Source: Isoetes taiwanensis
Lineage: Eukaryota > Streptophyta > Lycopodiopsida > Isoetales > Isoetaceae
Reading direction: 5' to 3'
Assembly: GCA_021234155.1 (NCBI GenBank)
Contig: JAJEKV010000078.1
Span: forward strand, 310,001 to 374,000
Length of the DNA: 64,000 nt
The first letter of the stretch is position 1. Every line of letters starts with the position of its first letter. The notes beneath the pieces were generated by a model. It worked only from the letters and a program-made list of their open reading frames with translations. It made no database searches and was not told the DNA's origin. The position numbers and the translations under genes are program-made. Positions 1 through 11,744 of the stretch are shown piece by piece.

Positions 1-44
1 CAGGCAGGAATGGGCAGCCAGAGTCCTCTTCTGGCAGGTCTGCT

Positions 45-1494
45 GTGGAGGTATGCAGAGATGGCCCTGAGGATGAAGGCATAGGCCTCATAGATGTCAG
101 TGTTACCCTGGGTGTGGCAGGCAAGGATGCACCCCCAGAGTTCTATGACATGCTGATTAAGTTCTGTGAGGAGGATTGTGTGTCAGGTGCTGTTGCAGCG
201 GAGAGGGGGAGTGACCTAGATCACCTGCATTTCCAGTGTGTGTTTAGGGTAGCTCTGAAGTCCCGGTAGAGTAGTCAATTTGGCCATGAAGCGCAGGTTT
301 GGGTGGGGAGCTAAGAAGCCTGTGGGGGTTGTCCTTGTTTGCAAGGCATTAAGGAATACGAAGCTCCATTGTTTTGAGGGGCTAATAGGGTATTGCATGA
401 AGGATATGGGGAAGCCCCACTTCAAGCTGCACACAAAGAATGTTTCCGAGCGCCAATTGGAGATGGGGAAGGACCTGTACTTGCTCTATGGTGCAGGGGA
501 CATTAAGCATGTGGTAGTTCTGGATAACAGAAACCTGTTGGGAAGGGCTCTTCATTTTGTAAACTATCATGGTGGAAGGCATCTGAGCTCTAGCCTTGTA
601 TACACAATCATTAGGATGCTTAGAACCGGGAAATTTGTATTGTCTACTAGCTGGATCCTTCCTTCTAATACTGCCTTTATATCTGAGCATAGGGTCAAGG
701 CCGCCTGGCACCTCACACTGAACCCCAGAGTGGCGTTGCCAAGCGATGTTAGATGTGTGCTGTATGGGATCCCGGCTGGGATGGAGCCCATTCAGCGGAT
801 TGGGAAGGGTAGGAAAAGATACTGGGATGAGGCTGCCACGCCTGGAGACATGCATGAGAATTGTGTGGAAGGGGATGATGCTGAATTCAGACCCGAGGCT
901 GTTGGGGACATGCCTGGCACTGACTTCATACCTCTTGACACCACAGATTACACAATGGCAATTGGGTGACTTGTGGTTGTAGGGGGCTGCCTGCAACTTC
1001 TGTACATATGTCTTTGTTTGTTTTGATTTTGCATCTTTCTTTGCAGTTATTATGCCTGGAATAGAGATGGATCGTGCTGGTATGGAGCTGGGAATGGGGC
1101 TGCTGTTAGCACCAGTCCCGTTGCACCTGTTGGGATGAGGCCAGCTGATGGCGTCATTAACATTGAAAGTGATGAGGAGGTCCCATCTTCCCCTCCTCAC
1201 AGACCTGCTGCTCCCGGGCCAAGTGTGCATGATGTAATTCACAATGCTGCACCCTCTCCTGTTGTCTTCTCTCCGAACAGGGAGCGTGTGCAGGTGGCTC
1301 TGGATGTTGTGGCAAGTGTTGTTAACATTAACACCCTGGCGGAGTCTGTGGCTGCCTCTGTTAGATTGTTTAGGATGCAGCTTGGGAGGCTCTTTGCAGC
1401 ATTGGAAGAGGCCGTCTCTCACATGGAATGGGAAGAGGTGGAGGTCACCACAGATGAACGCCAGCATATGCGGGCGCATATGAACCTCGCATGA
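45..1494 (+). pseudogene. HUH Rep-like endonuclease gene (replitron type), two exons, one frameshift
   Basis: Probable rolling-circle-type Rep endonuclease of a eukaryotic transposon. The HUH motif HLHFQ is at 222-236, in a context DLDHLHFQCVFRV. The catalytic tyrosine lies in GLIGYCMKDMGKPHF (Tyr codon 391-393), the usual Rep order. The reading frame shifts by one base between about 257 and 283, after FRVALKS and before NLAMKRRFGWG. An intron at 966-1046 (GTGACT...TTTGCAG) removes the apparent stop at 967 and joins a Gly codon to YYAWNRDG. The second exon runs to TGA at 1492-1494 and encodes a Ser/Pro-rich acidic linker followed by a helical tail. The 5' end may lie outside the window. Seen: motifs, splice signals and frameshift. 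Family knowledge: HUH plus Tyr defines Rep, and replitrons are its large eukaryotic transposon group. An endogenous virus-type Rep is less likely but possible. Confidence 0.72.
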
Positions 1495-3459
1495 GCTCTT
1501 CTTCTGAGGGAATTGCGGCGTATTGATGCTTTGGCCAGGCGCCACAACGTTGTGATGAACAACAACTAGAGAGTGTGATTTGCTTGATTTATTGTGTTCT
1601 TTCTGTGTGGCAGGTCGTATGCATGAGAAAAGGAATAAAAAATGGACTGCAGGTCAGCCAAAAAAGCTTGTCTTTGTTTGGAAAAACCAGATTTCTCTGT
1701 TTGTTTGGCTTCATGGCATTCAATGTGGAAAAAAAAAAACTGAAAAACTTAAAAAACTCAAGGGAAAACATGGTGTGATTGCATCTGCATGTGCATGGGA
1801 ATAGCCCCTGCCCTTTAAGGGCGGGCAGATTGCTTGGAGCTGCGCACTGCGCAGGGGGTTCGAATCCCCCAGTCTGTGTTCTCATTCCAGTTCCAATTGT
1901 GCTTCAGGCTTCTTTGCTTGCTGTCAACGCCTGCCTTAGGTATGTGGTGCCACAGAGAGGAAGCTTTTTTTGCACTCTTCTCTATTTTAAGAGCTATGGC
2001 TATTTCTGTGTTCTAATTTGGGGCCCATGCAGAAATATCTGCTGCTACGATGGTATGCTCCACAGGTTGTGTTCTTTCATTCATTTTGTATTCGCTGGTG
2101 GACAGTGGCGAATTCAGATGTCTTGCCTCCTTGCTCCTCTTCGTTCCTAACTCACCACAAGTTGGGTACGTAATCTGAATGAAAGAAACTTAGGCAATCT
2201 GCATGACAAGACCTCCAAGTTAAAGAAATGATGGGGAAATGGATTGGTAGGGGGTTCAAATCCTCTGGCTTGGTTGTCTTTACTCTTTGCAGGTGATCAG
2301 CAAGGTCAAACTGTTGGGATGTGGCGCTAGTGTTGCAGGGAAGTTTGTGGGACAAGCCTCATTGAAGGCTTTTTTAGAAGCTTCATCCGCTCCTGCTTTC
2401 CAGTAGGGGCAGCTGCTATGTTGAGGTCAAAATGACATTGAAATTCTTGGCAATGGATGTCAACGGGCCCTTGAAAATAGAGCCACATCAGTGCTTGACC
2501 CCATTCCGCAATGACATGTACGCATGGGATCGCACTAGAGGGCATATCCCTGAGAATATTCCCCTATCTAATGGCTGGAAATTCACTAGAGCGCCTATAC
2601 AAGGCTATGGAGATAGACTTGTGTTGTAGTGACGGACCTGGAAATATACGTATTTATGGCATATATTTCCCTAGAACGTCATATACCCTTAGCCCGCTTT
2701 TTTCCCTTGAATAATTGTATGTCCTTAATTTCAAATTTCCCAAAATCACAAAGTCCCGAAGTGGTCGGGCGCCGGATTGGAGTCGGGTTCTAGTGGAATG
2801 AAGAAACGAAAGACCATGCCTCCCGATAAGCTCTCAATTTTGATTCGATTTGTCTACCTGTTATGACGATATTTTAGCCCTATAGCATTTACGGCAGAGA
2901 CACTCGTCATTACTGATAGAACTCCATTCTTCGTCCTTGAAGGATTGGAGACAGAGCTGCTGGAAACCCATGCGGATTGCTGGTAGTATGTCGAAGTAAC
3001 ATCTTGTGGGAAAGAAAAAGATCTGTTTTTCTGGCAGAGGGATAAAAGAAGTTCCGGCGACAAGTATAAGAAGGTCGATATGGTCCTCTCTGTTGCTGTG
3101 CCAGATCCAAGATTGTCACACCAGAAAATTGTCAGTCTGCAATTATTCTTCTACATTGATGAGCAAGCCCGGGGGATTCACCTCTGTTATAGGTATATAT
3201 GCCATGTGCGTTCCTTAAGTTGCCAAAAAACCCATTGTATACGACAGTTCCATATGAAAAACCCTTTGTATACGACTACATTAGCAGCCCATGTTATATA
3301 ATTACTTGCCCAAGATACTTTTACTTGATATCCCCTTTCCATACATATACGATATCTCTATTATTTTATATTTATACAAGTTTATTATTATTTAGGGCCT
3401 ACACATTTGGAGAAGGTTGTGACAAAAATGTGTGAGAAATACCCGACAAAATACACCCA
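1495..3459. other. gene-free stretch
   Basis: Apart from the tRNA-like folds I see no supported gene. A CCCGGGGGATTCACC motif near 3168-3184, followed by short units ending in TTGTATACGAC, resembles one end of the inverted-repeat element at 37.4 kb. The start of the Helitron that ends at 3935 could not be found. Confidence 0.4.
1826..1876 (+). other. tRNA-like fold downstream of the Rep gene
   Basis: A T-arm-like hairpin GGGGGTTCGAATCCCCC (1854-1870) follows a stem CTGCG/CGCAG (1840-1854). Outer bases CAGATT (1826-1831) can pair with AGTCTG (1871-1876). There is no D-arm and it is too short for a functional tRNA. It may be the head or tail of a tRNA-derived SINE or a structured end of the Rep element. 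A second B-box-like stretch, AGGGGGTTCAAATCCTCTGG, lies near 2249-2270. Confidence 0.35.
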
Positions 3460-3820
3460 GTGTGAAAGATTCTCTTAGATTCTTAAGATTCTATAGAGAT
3501 TCGCTGGGATTTTCAAAAATTATCCCAAGATTCCTCTACATTTCTTAAGATTTGATGTATATTCTCTTAGATTCCCTTGGATTATTTGAAAATTCCTCAA
3601 GATTCTCTAGGATTCCATTAAGATTTCTCTAGATTATAAAAGATTATCCCACGATTCCTCTATATTCTCCAAGATTCTTTGTAGATTCTCCTATACTTTG
3701 ATTCCTCTAGACTCTCAAAGATTCTCTCGAGATTCCCCAAGATTCTATGTAGCTTCTCTTAGATTCTCTAAGATGTCATGAACATTTCCCTAGATTCTCC
3801 AAGATTCCGTCAACTTAAAA
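3460..3820. repeat. AGATTC-rich degenerate array
   Basis: Dozens of AGATTC/GATTCC/GATTCT words occur at spacings of about 10-14 bp. This is the reverse complement of the GAATCT-rich array at 23.6-26.0 kb. Here the array sits directly upstream of a Helitron 3' terminus, so it probably forms the body of that Helitron. Confidence 0.7.
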
Positions 3821-3904
3821 AAGTTCCTCTATTTACCCTTGCCCCTCCAAGCCACATTGCTTATTCTCGCTAGCAATTAAACAACCACCACTTCAAATTG
3901 TTAC

Positions 3905-3935
3905 TAGGCCCGGCAACGCCGGGCACCATAACTAG
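3905..3935 (+). mobile_element. Helitron 3' terminus
   Basis: A stem-loop GCCCGGCAACGCCGGGC is followed by ACCATAACTAG and then T at 3936. This is the standard Helitron 3' end: a GC-rich hairpin, a short spacer, a terminal CTAG and a T host base. Near-identical termini occur at 51,758, at 61,190 and, on the minus strand, at 37,173. The matching 5' TC end was not found upstream. Confidence 0.8.
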
Positions 3936-4332
3936 TGTTATATGATTTCAATATTTATGGTTATATGGTTATATATATGGTTATGATGTTATATGGTTAT
4001 ATGGAGCCAAGCAAGCCAAACACAGGACATTGCCCTGGGCTCCAGTGGAGGAAGATGGATTGTTTATTGTTGAACCTGTGGAACGGGATGGTCTTTGTAG
4101 AGGGCATCATAACTGCAGTGGATCCATCTGATAGTGTGAATGATCAATGGCTGGGAGATGATCATCTTGGTCTTGGCATTGGGAAGCTTCTTATCCAAGT
4201 TGATACAATCATGTCCTAGGGGAGCTCCAGTGACTGCATTGTGTGCTCTGGGTTGCTCGAGTCTTAAACTCAGTTAAGATGGCCAATTAGACATATTACA
4301 CACAAGAATGGTGAGATATCAACGATTAAACT

Positions 4333-4820
4333 TTGTCTCATTTACTCATATGTAGTTTGAAGATAAATGTGAGAGGATATGGTGCAGGGATTAGACTTGT
4401 TAATGTTTGGGAGATGTTCCACATTGGTTACCATAATATAGATTTGAAAAAAAACATTCTCCATTATAACACTGCTAGAATGGACTTGAGCAACGTTTTT
4501 TATTGTCTAGTTATTTTACAAAACTTACAGATCCTGTGCATCGAGGAAGAGTTGTCAATCCATATCAGAAGACTCAACGTTTAATCAACACCTTGATTGA
4601 AATGTTCTCTCAACCAGGAGATTGGATTGTTGATGCATTTTCTGGTTCTGGAACTACTACTACATGTGCTTTGAGAAAAGGATGAAATTGTATTGCAAAC
4701 AAGGACTCTGTGGCATTTATTAGGCCGAGAATTAATTCTCAGCAAAGTATGCCAGATGAGAACCAGGAACTTGGTGCTAAGGATGTTGACGATAGTGAGT
4801 GCCAAGCCAACAAGTTCTGA
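4333..4820 (+). pseudogene. DNA-methyltransferase-like remnant (N4/N6 type, beta-class order)
   Basis: The frame at 4503-4685 encodes NPYQKTQRLINTLIEMF, then WIVDAFSGSGTTTTCALRKG. This is the C-terminal SAM-binding motif of N4-cytosine/N6-adenine methyltransferases (FxGxGT). A TGA at 4683-4685 interrupts it, and readable sequence continues with NCIANKDSVAF. No DPPY catalytic motif is visible upstream, so the copy is broken or truncated. Unlike the related genes at 7.6-8.7 kb and 57.8 kb, motif I here is canonical. It is probably an older or separate member of the same domain family. Activity is not expected. Confidence 0.6.
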
Positions 4821-5207
4821 AGTCCACCACCATTTACAAATAATACAAATGATTTTGCAGGTTTTATTGACTTGATTCTCCTTGAAGATATGCAGAAATT
4901 GGAAGAAACGGTAGAGCAAGAACCTAAGTCGCATTTAATTAAAGTGGGTCACATGCCATTCCCACTTTTTTTTGGAACCCTGTTATTTTATACGAAAAAG
5001 ACGAGAGAAAATTATTCGGACTCTATAACTATCCGAATTTGATAATTTCTATGTTAGGTTGGGTCCAAGCATACTATATCTTTCCCCCTGTTTTCTCGCA
5101 TCACGAGTCGAGAACAACAAGAATACAACCGGAATAAAGGAATTTCATTACACAGGTTGTAGTTGAAAAAGAACTTTTATTAATAAATTGAATAGTTACA
5201 ACGTATT

Positions 5208-5632
5208 TTACAATGGATGCATAGACCATGTTGGTCTTGCTGTCACTACAATTATATCATCATGGTAGGTGGTCCACCTTACGGGAAGAACATGCGAGGC
5301 TTCTTCTTGCCATCTATAAGCTCTGGGGGCAACCTGAAGAACGTGAAATGCCTCTCGAGGAGGTGCCTCGTGAGCCACCCGCTGACCTGTCCAACCTACT
5401 TCTCCACCCTCCTCTCGCATCTTTTCATCGATCGCCGGGTCGAATATGTGCGTTCCCCAACCTCCGTAGATGTTATGCAATGCTTGCAAGATCCTTTGAG
5501 CTTTCTGAACTTGCAAAATGTTCTTCCTCTCTTCCTCATCTCTTGAGGTCCCATAGCATCTGCCACCACAAGCAAGCTTATCCCAAAGCCCCGGTAAGAG
5601 TGTAGCCTGAGTGGGATCTGTGCCAGAGCCAC
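5208..5632 (-). CDS. unassigned 3' coding exon
   Basis: An open frame of about 141 codons follows a clear 3' splice site (TTTGTTCTAG) at 5633-5634. It starts GSGTDPTQATLLPGL and contains KLACGGRCYG, a charged helix (RDEEERKNILQVQKAQRI), then NIYGGWGTHIFDP, and ends in WSMHPL with a stop at 5208-5210. The entry frame and the splice site agree. I do not recognise the family. Upstream exons were not identified, so it may be a captured 3' exon of a host gene or an element gene. Confidence 0.4.
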
Positions 5633-5639
5633 CTAGAAC

Positions 5640-6740
5640 AAAGAGAGTCCATGATTAACAATTACGGTGCCATTACTCATAACGAAAAAAAAGGATGCAG
5701 AATTCAAAATAGATTGGAGAGCATTCATTCCATATAGCTGCATCCAATCACACAAAGAAGCATACAAACAGTCTCATCATTGGGACAATTAGTGCCTTTC
5801 TCGACTAGCGAGTCTAGAAAGTCCCTAGAAAGTCAATATACAAGTATTTTCATTATAACCATCATTCAATTAAATTGGGATTATGTCTATTCCAAAATCG
5901 CGCCGTATAAGCATTTTATTGACCATTATATTGAATTAACCACACTTTTGCATTGTGTTCATTTTTGGGCTAGGAAGATGCATTTTATGTTAAAATGCAA
6001 AGGCATTCAAATATTTGATGCAAATGACCCATATTATGACAGAATGTTGGCAATAGAAAAAGCAGAAAATTGCTTATTAATTCGCACATTCACGGACGAC
6101 AACGAAATCTAAACATTGAAATTGTAATGCTTTACGAATAAATAACAGCAAGCAAGTTGCTACAAAACAGAGATTTTCGTGGTTCAAATCGCGCGTGGCG
6201 CAATTTACTTGGCATAAATAACGCATTATAATAGAACATAAACTTAAAAACTAATCCGATTCGCCATTCGGTGGCCAGACTTGGCGGATCACGAGATCTG
6301 TCGATCATGAACAAACCATACTCTGGATTCCATATAAGATGGATTACAACATCAAAGGATAGAAGCGGGCCGGGATTCATATAGCGACATCAAGCGATCC
6401 ACGAAGTTCTATTTCTAGCTCGCGGCACTGCGAGAGGTTCGCATGGTTCATCTTGCGGGTAATAGAATGTGCCATAATAACAAGCGAAAGCGGGCGAAGC
6501 CGATGGTTTGCCAATTTCATGCATACCTATTTATACACACCTAAATTATTGGCCGGTATATACATACAAATTATTGCAAGTATAGCAAACCATACACATA
6601 ATATAAAAAAACAATACGTACAGAGAACCAATAATGCTGATATAAGAACACAATATATATTCAAAACCTTTCGTGTAAAGTATATTTCATATTCAAAACT
6701 TTTTGGAAAGTGTATTTCTGTATACATATATATCAAAAAG
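5640..6740. other. gene-free stretch with element-1 palindrome
   Basis: No supported gene. A single AAATCGCGCGTGGCGCAATTT-like palindrome near 6187-6207 belongs to the same motif family as the intron palindromes at 9.6-10.0 kb and may mark the end of element 1. The rest is AT-rich. Confidence 0.35.
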
Positions 6741-6748
6741 TTCCCTTT

Positions 6749-7337
6749 CTAGAACGATTTTCTCAAGGTCCTGTCAATTTCCCTGTCCAGATCAAGTTGC
6801 GGGTATAGTGTTTGTATCTCTTGACCGTTTTTCACGAAGCTATTTCTGCGGGACACTAACAAAGCGAGGAAGTCATCTTTGTCAAAATCTTGAGGATGAT
6901 AGGGTGGCGGATTCAATGGTATGTGGACTGATTGAAGCAACACTTTAGAGCATCATCATCCACAATGATCATGCCTTCCTTATCCTCAACACCTAGGGCA
7001 TCCATCATGTTGCGCAAGCATTTCACAAATATCTTTTTACCTGTCGGTTCTTTAGGGTTTGTGAATGAAGCACATTTGCTTTGATCCCAGATGGACGCCC
7101 AATCTCTATTTAGCTCGGGCACTACTTTCAAAACATCCTGTATATTTCTATGCTCCATAGATGACCAAATTACACAACTTCCAAGCAGTTGAAGGCTGGT
7201 CCAACATCTCCTTCGGATAAGGGGCGGGTAAACATATTTGATGCGTGTCTCAAATGGTTGTTGCGCATACCATGACTTTTCAAGCGTTGCTTTAGGTAGC
7301 GTTCTACATAGCACACCATTCAAATCAAAGACCCGAT
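6749..7337 (-). pseudogene. FCP1-like HAD phosphatase domain (decayed), element 1
   Basis: HAD-fold phosphatase of the FCP1/NLI-interacting type. Motif 1 is DLNGVLC, with Asn in place of the second Asp, as in a known plant branch. Motif 2 lies in VIWSSM, then WDQSKCA, a Lys region (EPTGKKIFVK) and motif 4 IIVDDDALKC. After KCCFNQS the frame slips by one base, and readable sequence continues as PPPYHPQDFDKDDFLALLV down to 6749. Upstream (about 7340-7560) is a probable intron carrying two ATCGCTACCGGGCGC motifs. The domain follows the methyltransferase-like gene on the same strand, and a similar domain lies downstream of the ParB relic at 18.4-18.9 kb. It may be a fused C-terminal domain or a neighbouring gene. 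Confidence 0.62.
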
Positions 7338-7607
7338 TACTTTTTGGGAAGCCAAATCATTTACGTAAGGAGAACAATAGCATTATGAGATGAAAGAAAT
7401 GGAAAAGCAAGCGCCCGGTAGCGATTTCATTAATGATGCATGTCAGCGTAATTTAAAAATATGCTCTAGGAAACTCTAAATGCGCCCGGTAGCGATTTCT
7501 ATATCTTCTAGTTTGTAAAATGCATGGATATAAAAAAAAGGAACATTGTCACGATACCTTTCTTCTTCATCATTCCCCGTGGTCTCTTCTTCCCTTGCAT
7601 CTTTATT

Positions 7608-8291
7608 CTAAGTTGCCTCCGGTCTGCTAGAATCACCAACCACATTAGTTGAGATCTGTAAAGTGTGAACTACGCTTGATAGTTCATTACTCTTTACGCT
7701 AACCTGGCTAGTGCTTTCAGATTTGGAGTCTGCTTCATCATCATTATTGTTATTATCATCATCCTTGTCATTGCCATCCTGGTCTATATTTTCAGGGCCA
7801 AGGATGTTCACAGGCATGTCGATAGGTACTTGGTGATCTGCCTGCTCGTCCATGTCATCCATGATGTTGGAGCCATGCAATGCCTGTCTCATAATCTCCC
7901 GTTCCTTAAGCAAATCTGAAGGTATTTCGGCCTTAGAGCTAGAAGCTTTGTTTTTTGCACTGCCGATTGGTCCCCTAGGTGCTTCCTCTAGTACTTTCTC
8001 AAAGAAGAGGTCCAAAAATTTTTTGGCTCGATCATCGGAGACGACGCTCTGGCATTTCCTTGCTAACTTCAAAGCTTCTCTACCGATGTAACCTCCAACG
8101 TGAAGTTCCCAGCAAGTTGTTCCCAATGGACAAAATGCTTCAATGAGATACTGGGAAAGGTCCATAGAGAACCCGTTCTTGTTTAGCTTCCCCTTATGTG
8201 AAGTTAGGAGCTCATACTTAATGTGGCCCACAAGAACTGGGTCGTCCTCGTTTTCTTCCTCTTCTTCCTCTTCTTCCTCTAACTCTTCCAC
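7608..8291 (-). CDS. methyltransferase-like C-terminal part with acidic tail, element 1
   Basis: Open frame of 227 codons starting in a poly-Glu run. About residues 48-105 (CPLGTTCWELHVGGY ... KFLDLFFEKVLEEAP) align by eye with the motif-I region of the element-3 gene (PLKGCVLDFFSVGT ... FLRSFFEILEKM). The Gly-rich SAM motif is degraded (ELHVGGY). A long Asp/Asn/Ser-rich tail follows (DQDGNDKDDDNNNNDDEADS). After the TAG at 7608 the same frame stays acidic (EEETTGNDEEE) up to a possible splice donor near 7557. The sequence upstream on the same strand, 8.3-8.7 kb, is frameshifted and contains another SAM-site-like string (GTVMVAFEDYN). The catalytic motif is not visible; probably inactive. Confidence 0.5.
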   Translation of the reverse strand: MEELEEEEEEEEENEDDPVLVGHIKYELLTSHKGKLNKNGFSMDLSQYLIEAFCPLGTTCWELHVGGYIGREALKLARKCQSVVSDDRAKKFLDLFFEKVLEEAPRGPIGSAKNKASSSKAEIPSDLLKEREIMRQALHGSNIMDDMDEQADHQVPIDMPVNILGPENIDQDGNDKDDDNNNNDDEADSKSESTSQVSVKSNELSSVVHTLQISTNVVGDSSRPEAT

Positions 8292-11200
8292 GACCTTGAC
8301 AGCCTTCCCCTTGTCTTCTTGCTCCAGATAGAAGGCGTTTAGAGATCGCGTTCATCTACCGATAACCTTTGCCATGCTAGTTTGTCTCCATCTGTTTTTC
8401 CCTTAAGCCTTTCATATTCCTTATCATCCATCATGGCTATCATAATAATAAGCACATGAGAAATTTTACTTGCTGTGCTAAAGTCACTGTCCTTGTTTTC
8501 ATCTATGGGGATGCTTTCGTCGTATGACTTTCCGCATTCTAAGTCATTTGCAGCACTTAGATCAAATGCATAGGACATGTCGGAGGGACATATAGTGGCG
8601 ATTGTGTAATTCATTTAAACGTCGTGCAACCCTTTGCATATGTTGAAGAGCGTATTATAGTCTTCAAAAGCGACCATCACGGTGCCTCGGCTATCAAGCC
8701 GCGAAGAGTGTGATATCATGGGGACCTTCACCCACTACGGCAAGGCACACTTGAAACCCGGTGGACACTTGATAAAAAGCGTGGATTAAAGATCTTTGGG
8801 GGTTACGCTTCACCAGCGACTTTTCGTTTCAAGTCGGATGCAACTTTTGTGTGAATCCCAGCGATCTTTTGCAGCGTTCTTCAACCTGGGCGCTTGACAA
8901 AGTCCTTGGACCAAAATACATACTTCTTTAGGTCGTCGTTGGAGGCGTTATACTTTTGCATGAGTCCTAACTCCGACCAGCGACCACTCTCACGTAAGCC
9001 TTTGCAATTCCTCACCAAGCTGCCTTCTTGAGCACTCTAATATTTTTTAGCTCGTCGCATGCATCTTCAAAGGATTCCATAGTCTTTGTTGCTGAGGTTT
9101 TCTTGTAAAGGATTTCCTTTCTGATTAACCTATCCGGGACTGAGATGAGTTCTTGATCTTCCAATTCTGGGCCTTCCTCATCTACGTTATATGGATATCA
9201 AAATTGATGTGTCAGCGGGAAATCTTCCTTGTGAATCGGCAACTTCTTCTCCGTGAGCGCCCCGAAATTCATTCCATTTCTCCCAAACTGGATCACGAAG
9301 CAAAAACTATCTTGCAGGCATCCTTGGGTACAGTTGGTTCTTCGGCAGCATCACCCTTTTCATCTCCTTTTTTTTTCTTTGTTCTGGTGCTCTTGGTCTT
9401 GTCCTGTATTATAGTCTGACTAAGTGTCCTTTCCAGCAACTTGAATTCAGCGCTTTTGGGTGGCCAATGCAGTCGGCATTGGCTTCCCATATTCAATCCT
9501 TTGGTTCGAGCATGCGAAGTTGCTCTATATAGGGACTGCAAGGAATAACCGTTAGCTTCATAATCGTGAATTCAAACAATCCTTCTAGTTTAAAATCGCC
9601 GCCCCAGCGATTTCATATTAGAAGGCAAATCGCGCCAGGCGATTTGCCTTCTCTAAATAGCAAAGGGTTTTTGGAATGGTAGACGTTTCTCGTCCTATAA
9701 GCAAATCGCGCCTGGCGCGATTTCATATTAGAATACAAATTGCGCCACGCGCGATTTGCCTACTTTGAGGAGAAACGGCTATCTTCAAGGACAGCCATGT
9801 CTCCTCAGGCTAGGCAAATCGCGCGTGGCGCAATTTGTATTCTAATATGAAATCGCGCCAGGCGCGATTTGCTTATTTGCTTATTGAAACGCGTCTACCA
9901 TTCCAGGAACCCTTTGCTATTTAGAAGGCAAATCGGCGCTGGCGCGATTTGCCTTCTACTATGAAATCGCGCTTGGCGCGATTTGCAAATACAAAAAATA
10001 AAAATGTAGGAAGAGAATTACCTTTTGTATAAGAAAGTTTTTCCCATGTCATTTAGGAGTGCGCTTATTTCGGCTAGTGAGCAGCTCGGGGAACCGGCCG
10101 GTTTACGTGAGAATCTGACTTATAGAACAAGCGATTCCCGGTATCTTTGTGCCTTCTTGATGAGAATCTTTTGGGCCTCTATTGAATCTTTGGCCATCTA
10201 TTATCATAAAATGTATATGCGGTTCTCGATGAAGTCCTCCAGCTTGCTCCAAATGATTACCTTTTTGTTACGGTATCGTATGGCACTACATGCGGGCATT
10301 GGCACCATACGGATTTTTGATCATCTTTGTTCAATATCTCCAAGGAGTCTTTGCTTGTCATACCTTCTGGCGATATAAATAGCTTTAGTGGACACGAAAA
10401 GCCTATCCACGTTCTTTGGATGGGTGAAGCTCGAGCCAGTGGATACTTGTCGGCATATTTCTTGGTTTGCTCATTGCCTCCAACTGCTGGCCTTGTCATC
10501 GTCACTTGTAAGGCCTCTTTGTCACTTCATAGTTTCCACGCCTTTAGAGCTAGCTTCTTCCTTATCCTTCTTTGCACGTAAGTAGACCTTTGCTTTCGAG
10601 GGCCTCGTGCTAATGGCTCGTCGAACAAGCCGTAAGCCCCTCGCATATTAGTTTAGGAGTCAATGGCTCGCCAACTTTCGACCAAATTTAAAGAGGTTAT
10701 CGGCCATGTCGTCTGATCTTAATGCAGTCTCTTTAAAAGAGCTAGCACTGCATCGATTGATCTTCTTTAGGCTCTTCTTATTTTTTTGGCCCACTTCAAC
10801 TAGCACTGAACAGAAAGAATCGTCCTGTATTTCGCATGTGATAAGAATTCCCTGCTTCTTCATTTGATCAGTCTCTCTTACCCTATACATGAATATGAGG
10901 TCTGTCTTCCCACCAGTTTTAAAGATCTCCACATACCATTCTGACCCCTCTACAAGATCTTCTTCTGGACATGGAGGTTCTACCTGAGCCTTTATTATTC
11001 CGGATGTATCTTCTAACGTCAATACATCTTTGCCAGTGCATGAATGGTAACATCTTCATACGTCCTTTGCTTTTTACGAATTTGAAGAGGTCTCGCCTTG
11101 CTTGGTTCTCCTTTTGATTGGCTTTTGTGATCCTGTAACATTACATCACATGGTTTAATCTTTTAATGCTAAAACATATGCTATGTCGAAATATATGCAA

Positions 11201-11744
11201 GAAAAACGCGCTTGGCGCGATTTGAAAATAGTACAGAGCAAGTTCATTTACTTAAAATGCTAAGGACACAACTAACTATAAAAAATACAACTTAAATTGT
11301 CGAATCTACATCTCAAGATATAGAAACTAATGTAATGCCTTATTCAACTGCGGCTTTGACACAAATAACTATAAACACCACAACTTAAAGAGTTGAATCT
11401 TCATCAGAGGACACAACAAATTATAAAAAACACAACTAACTACTGAATACTGTTTAGCCACACATTAAGCACACATTTTTGGGACATATGAACTCAAATA
11501 TTAGAGGGCACATGCTTCTTCTCGGATAATAACTCTATTATTACAGAAAAACATCCTAAAAACCTAACAAAAAAAGGGACACAGAAATCAATTACAGAAC
11601 AAAAACAGATCAATTACCTGAGGCGCTTTTTGGATTTGTGCTTTTTGCTTGTTCAGCAGCCTCCAGGCTTGGGATTTGTGCTTTGGGCTGTCGCCCACCT
11701 CTACCTGTGCCTCGGCCGCGGCTGCCAGATCCTCTAGACGCCAT
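8292..11744 (-). pseudogene. ParB-like / methyltransferase-like element gene, 5' part (element 1)
   Basis: Exon 1 (11,744-11,618) starts MASRGSGSRGRGTGRGGR and ends at a CAG|GTAATT donor. A 3' splice site TGTTACAG precedes 11,132. The N-terminal domain (about 11,020-10,660; EWYVEIFKTGGKTDLIF) matches that of the element-3 gene. The ParB-like region (10,505 to about 10,160) reads CPHVVPYDTVTK, then VIIWSKLEDF, then MIIDGQRFNRG after a one-base slip. The IIDGQ motif corresponds to the G-H/Q-R box of ParB/Srx domains. An intron at 10,021-9,536 follows, then a Lys/Glu-rich exon to 9293. The segment 8.6-9.3 kb has several frameshifts and stops. Seen: motifs, splice sites and breaks. Inferred: DNA-binding or nuclease-derived protein of a mobile element. 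Confidence 0.55.
9536..10021 (-). repeat. 486-bp intron made of GC-rich palindromes in a long hairpin
   Basis: Bounded by GTAATTCTC at the donor and CCTTGCAG at the acceptor. It contains about eight copies of AAATCGCGCCNGGCGCGATTT-type sites. Positions 9610-9966 form one long inverted repeat: the left arm (TTTCATATTAGAAGGC ... CTAAATAGCAAAGGG ... GGAATGGTAGACG) is mirrored by the right arm (CGTCTACCATTCC ... CCCTTTGCTATTTAG ... GCCTTCTACTATGAAA). Each arm is about 175 bp with few mismatches. Transcription would give a long double-stranded hairpin. Confidence 0.8.

Noticed and set aside
382-1545. Long minus-strand open frame (387 codons)
   Set aside because: It is the antisense shadow of the Rep gene; no domain signal and no splice logic.
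1826-1876. Functional tRNA gene
   Set aside because: No D-arm and too short; only a T-arm-like hairpin is convincing.
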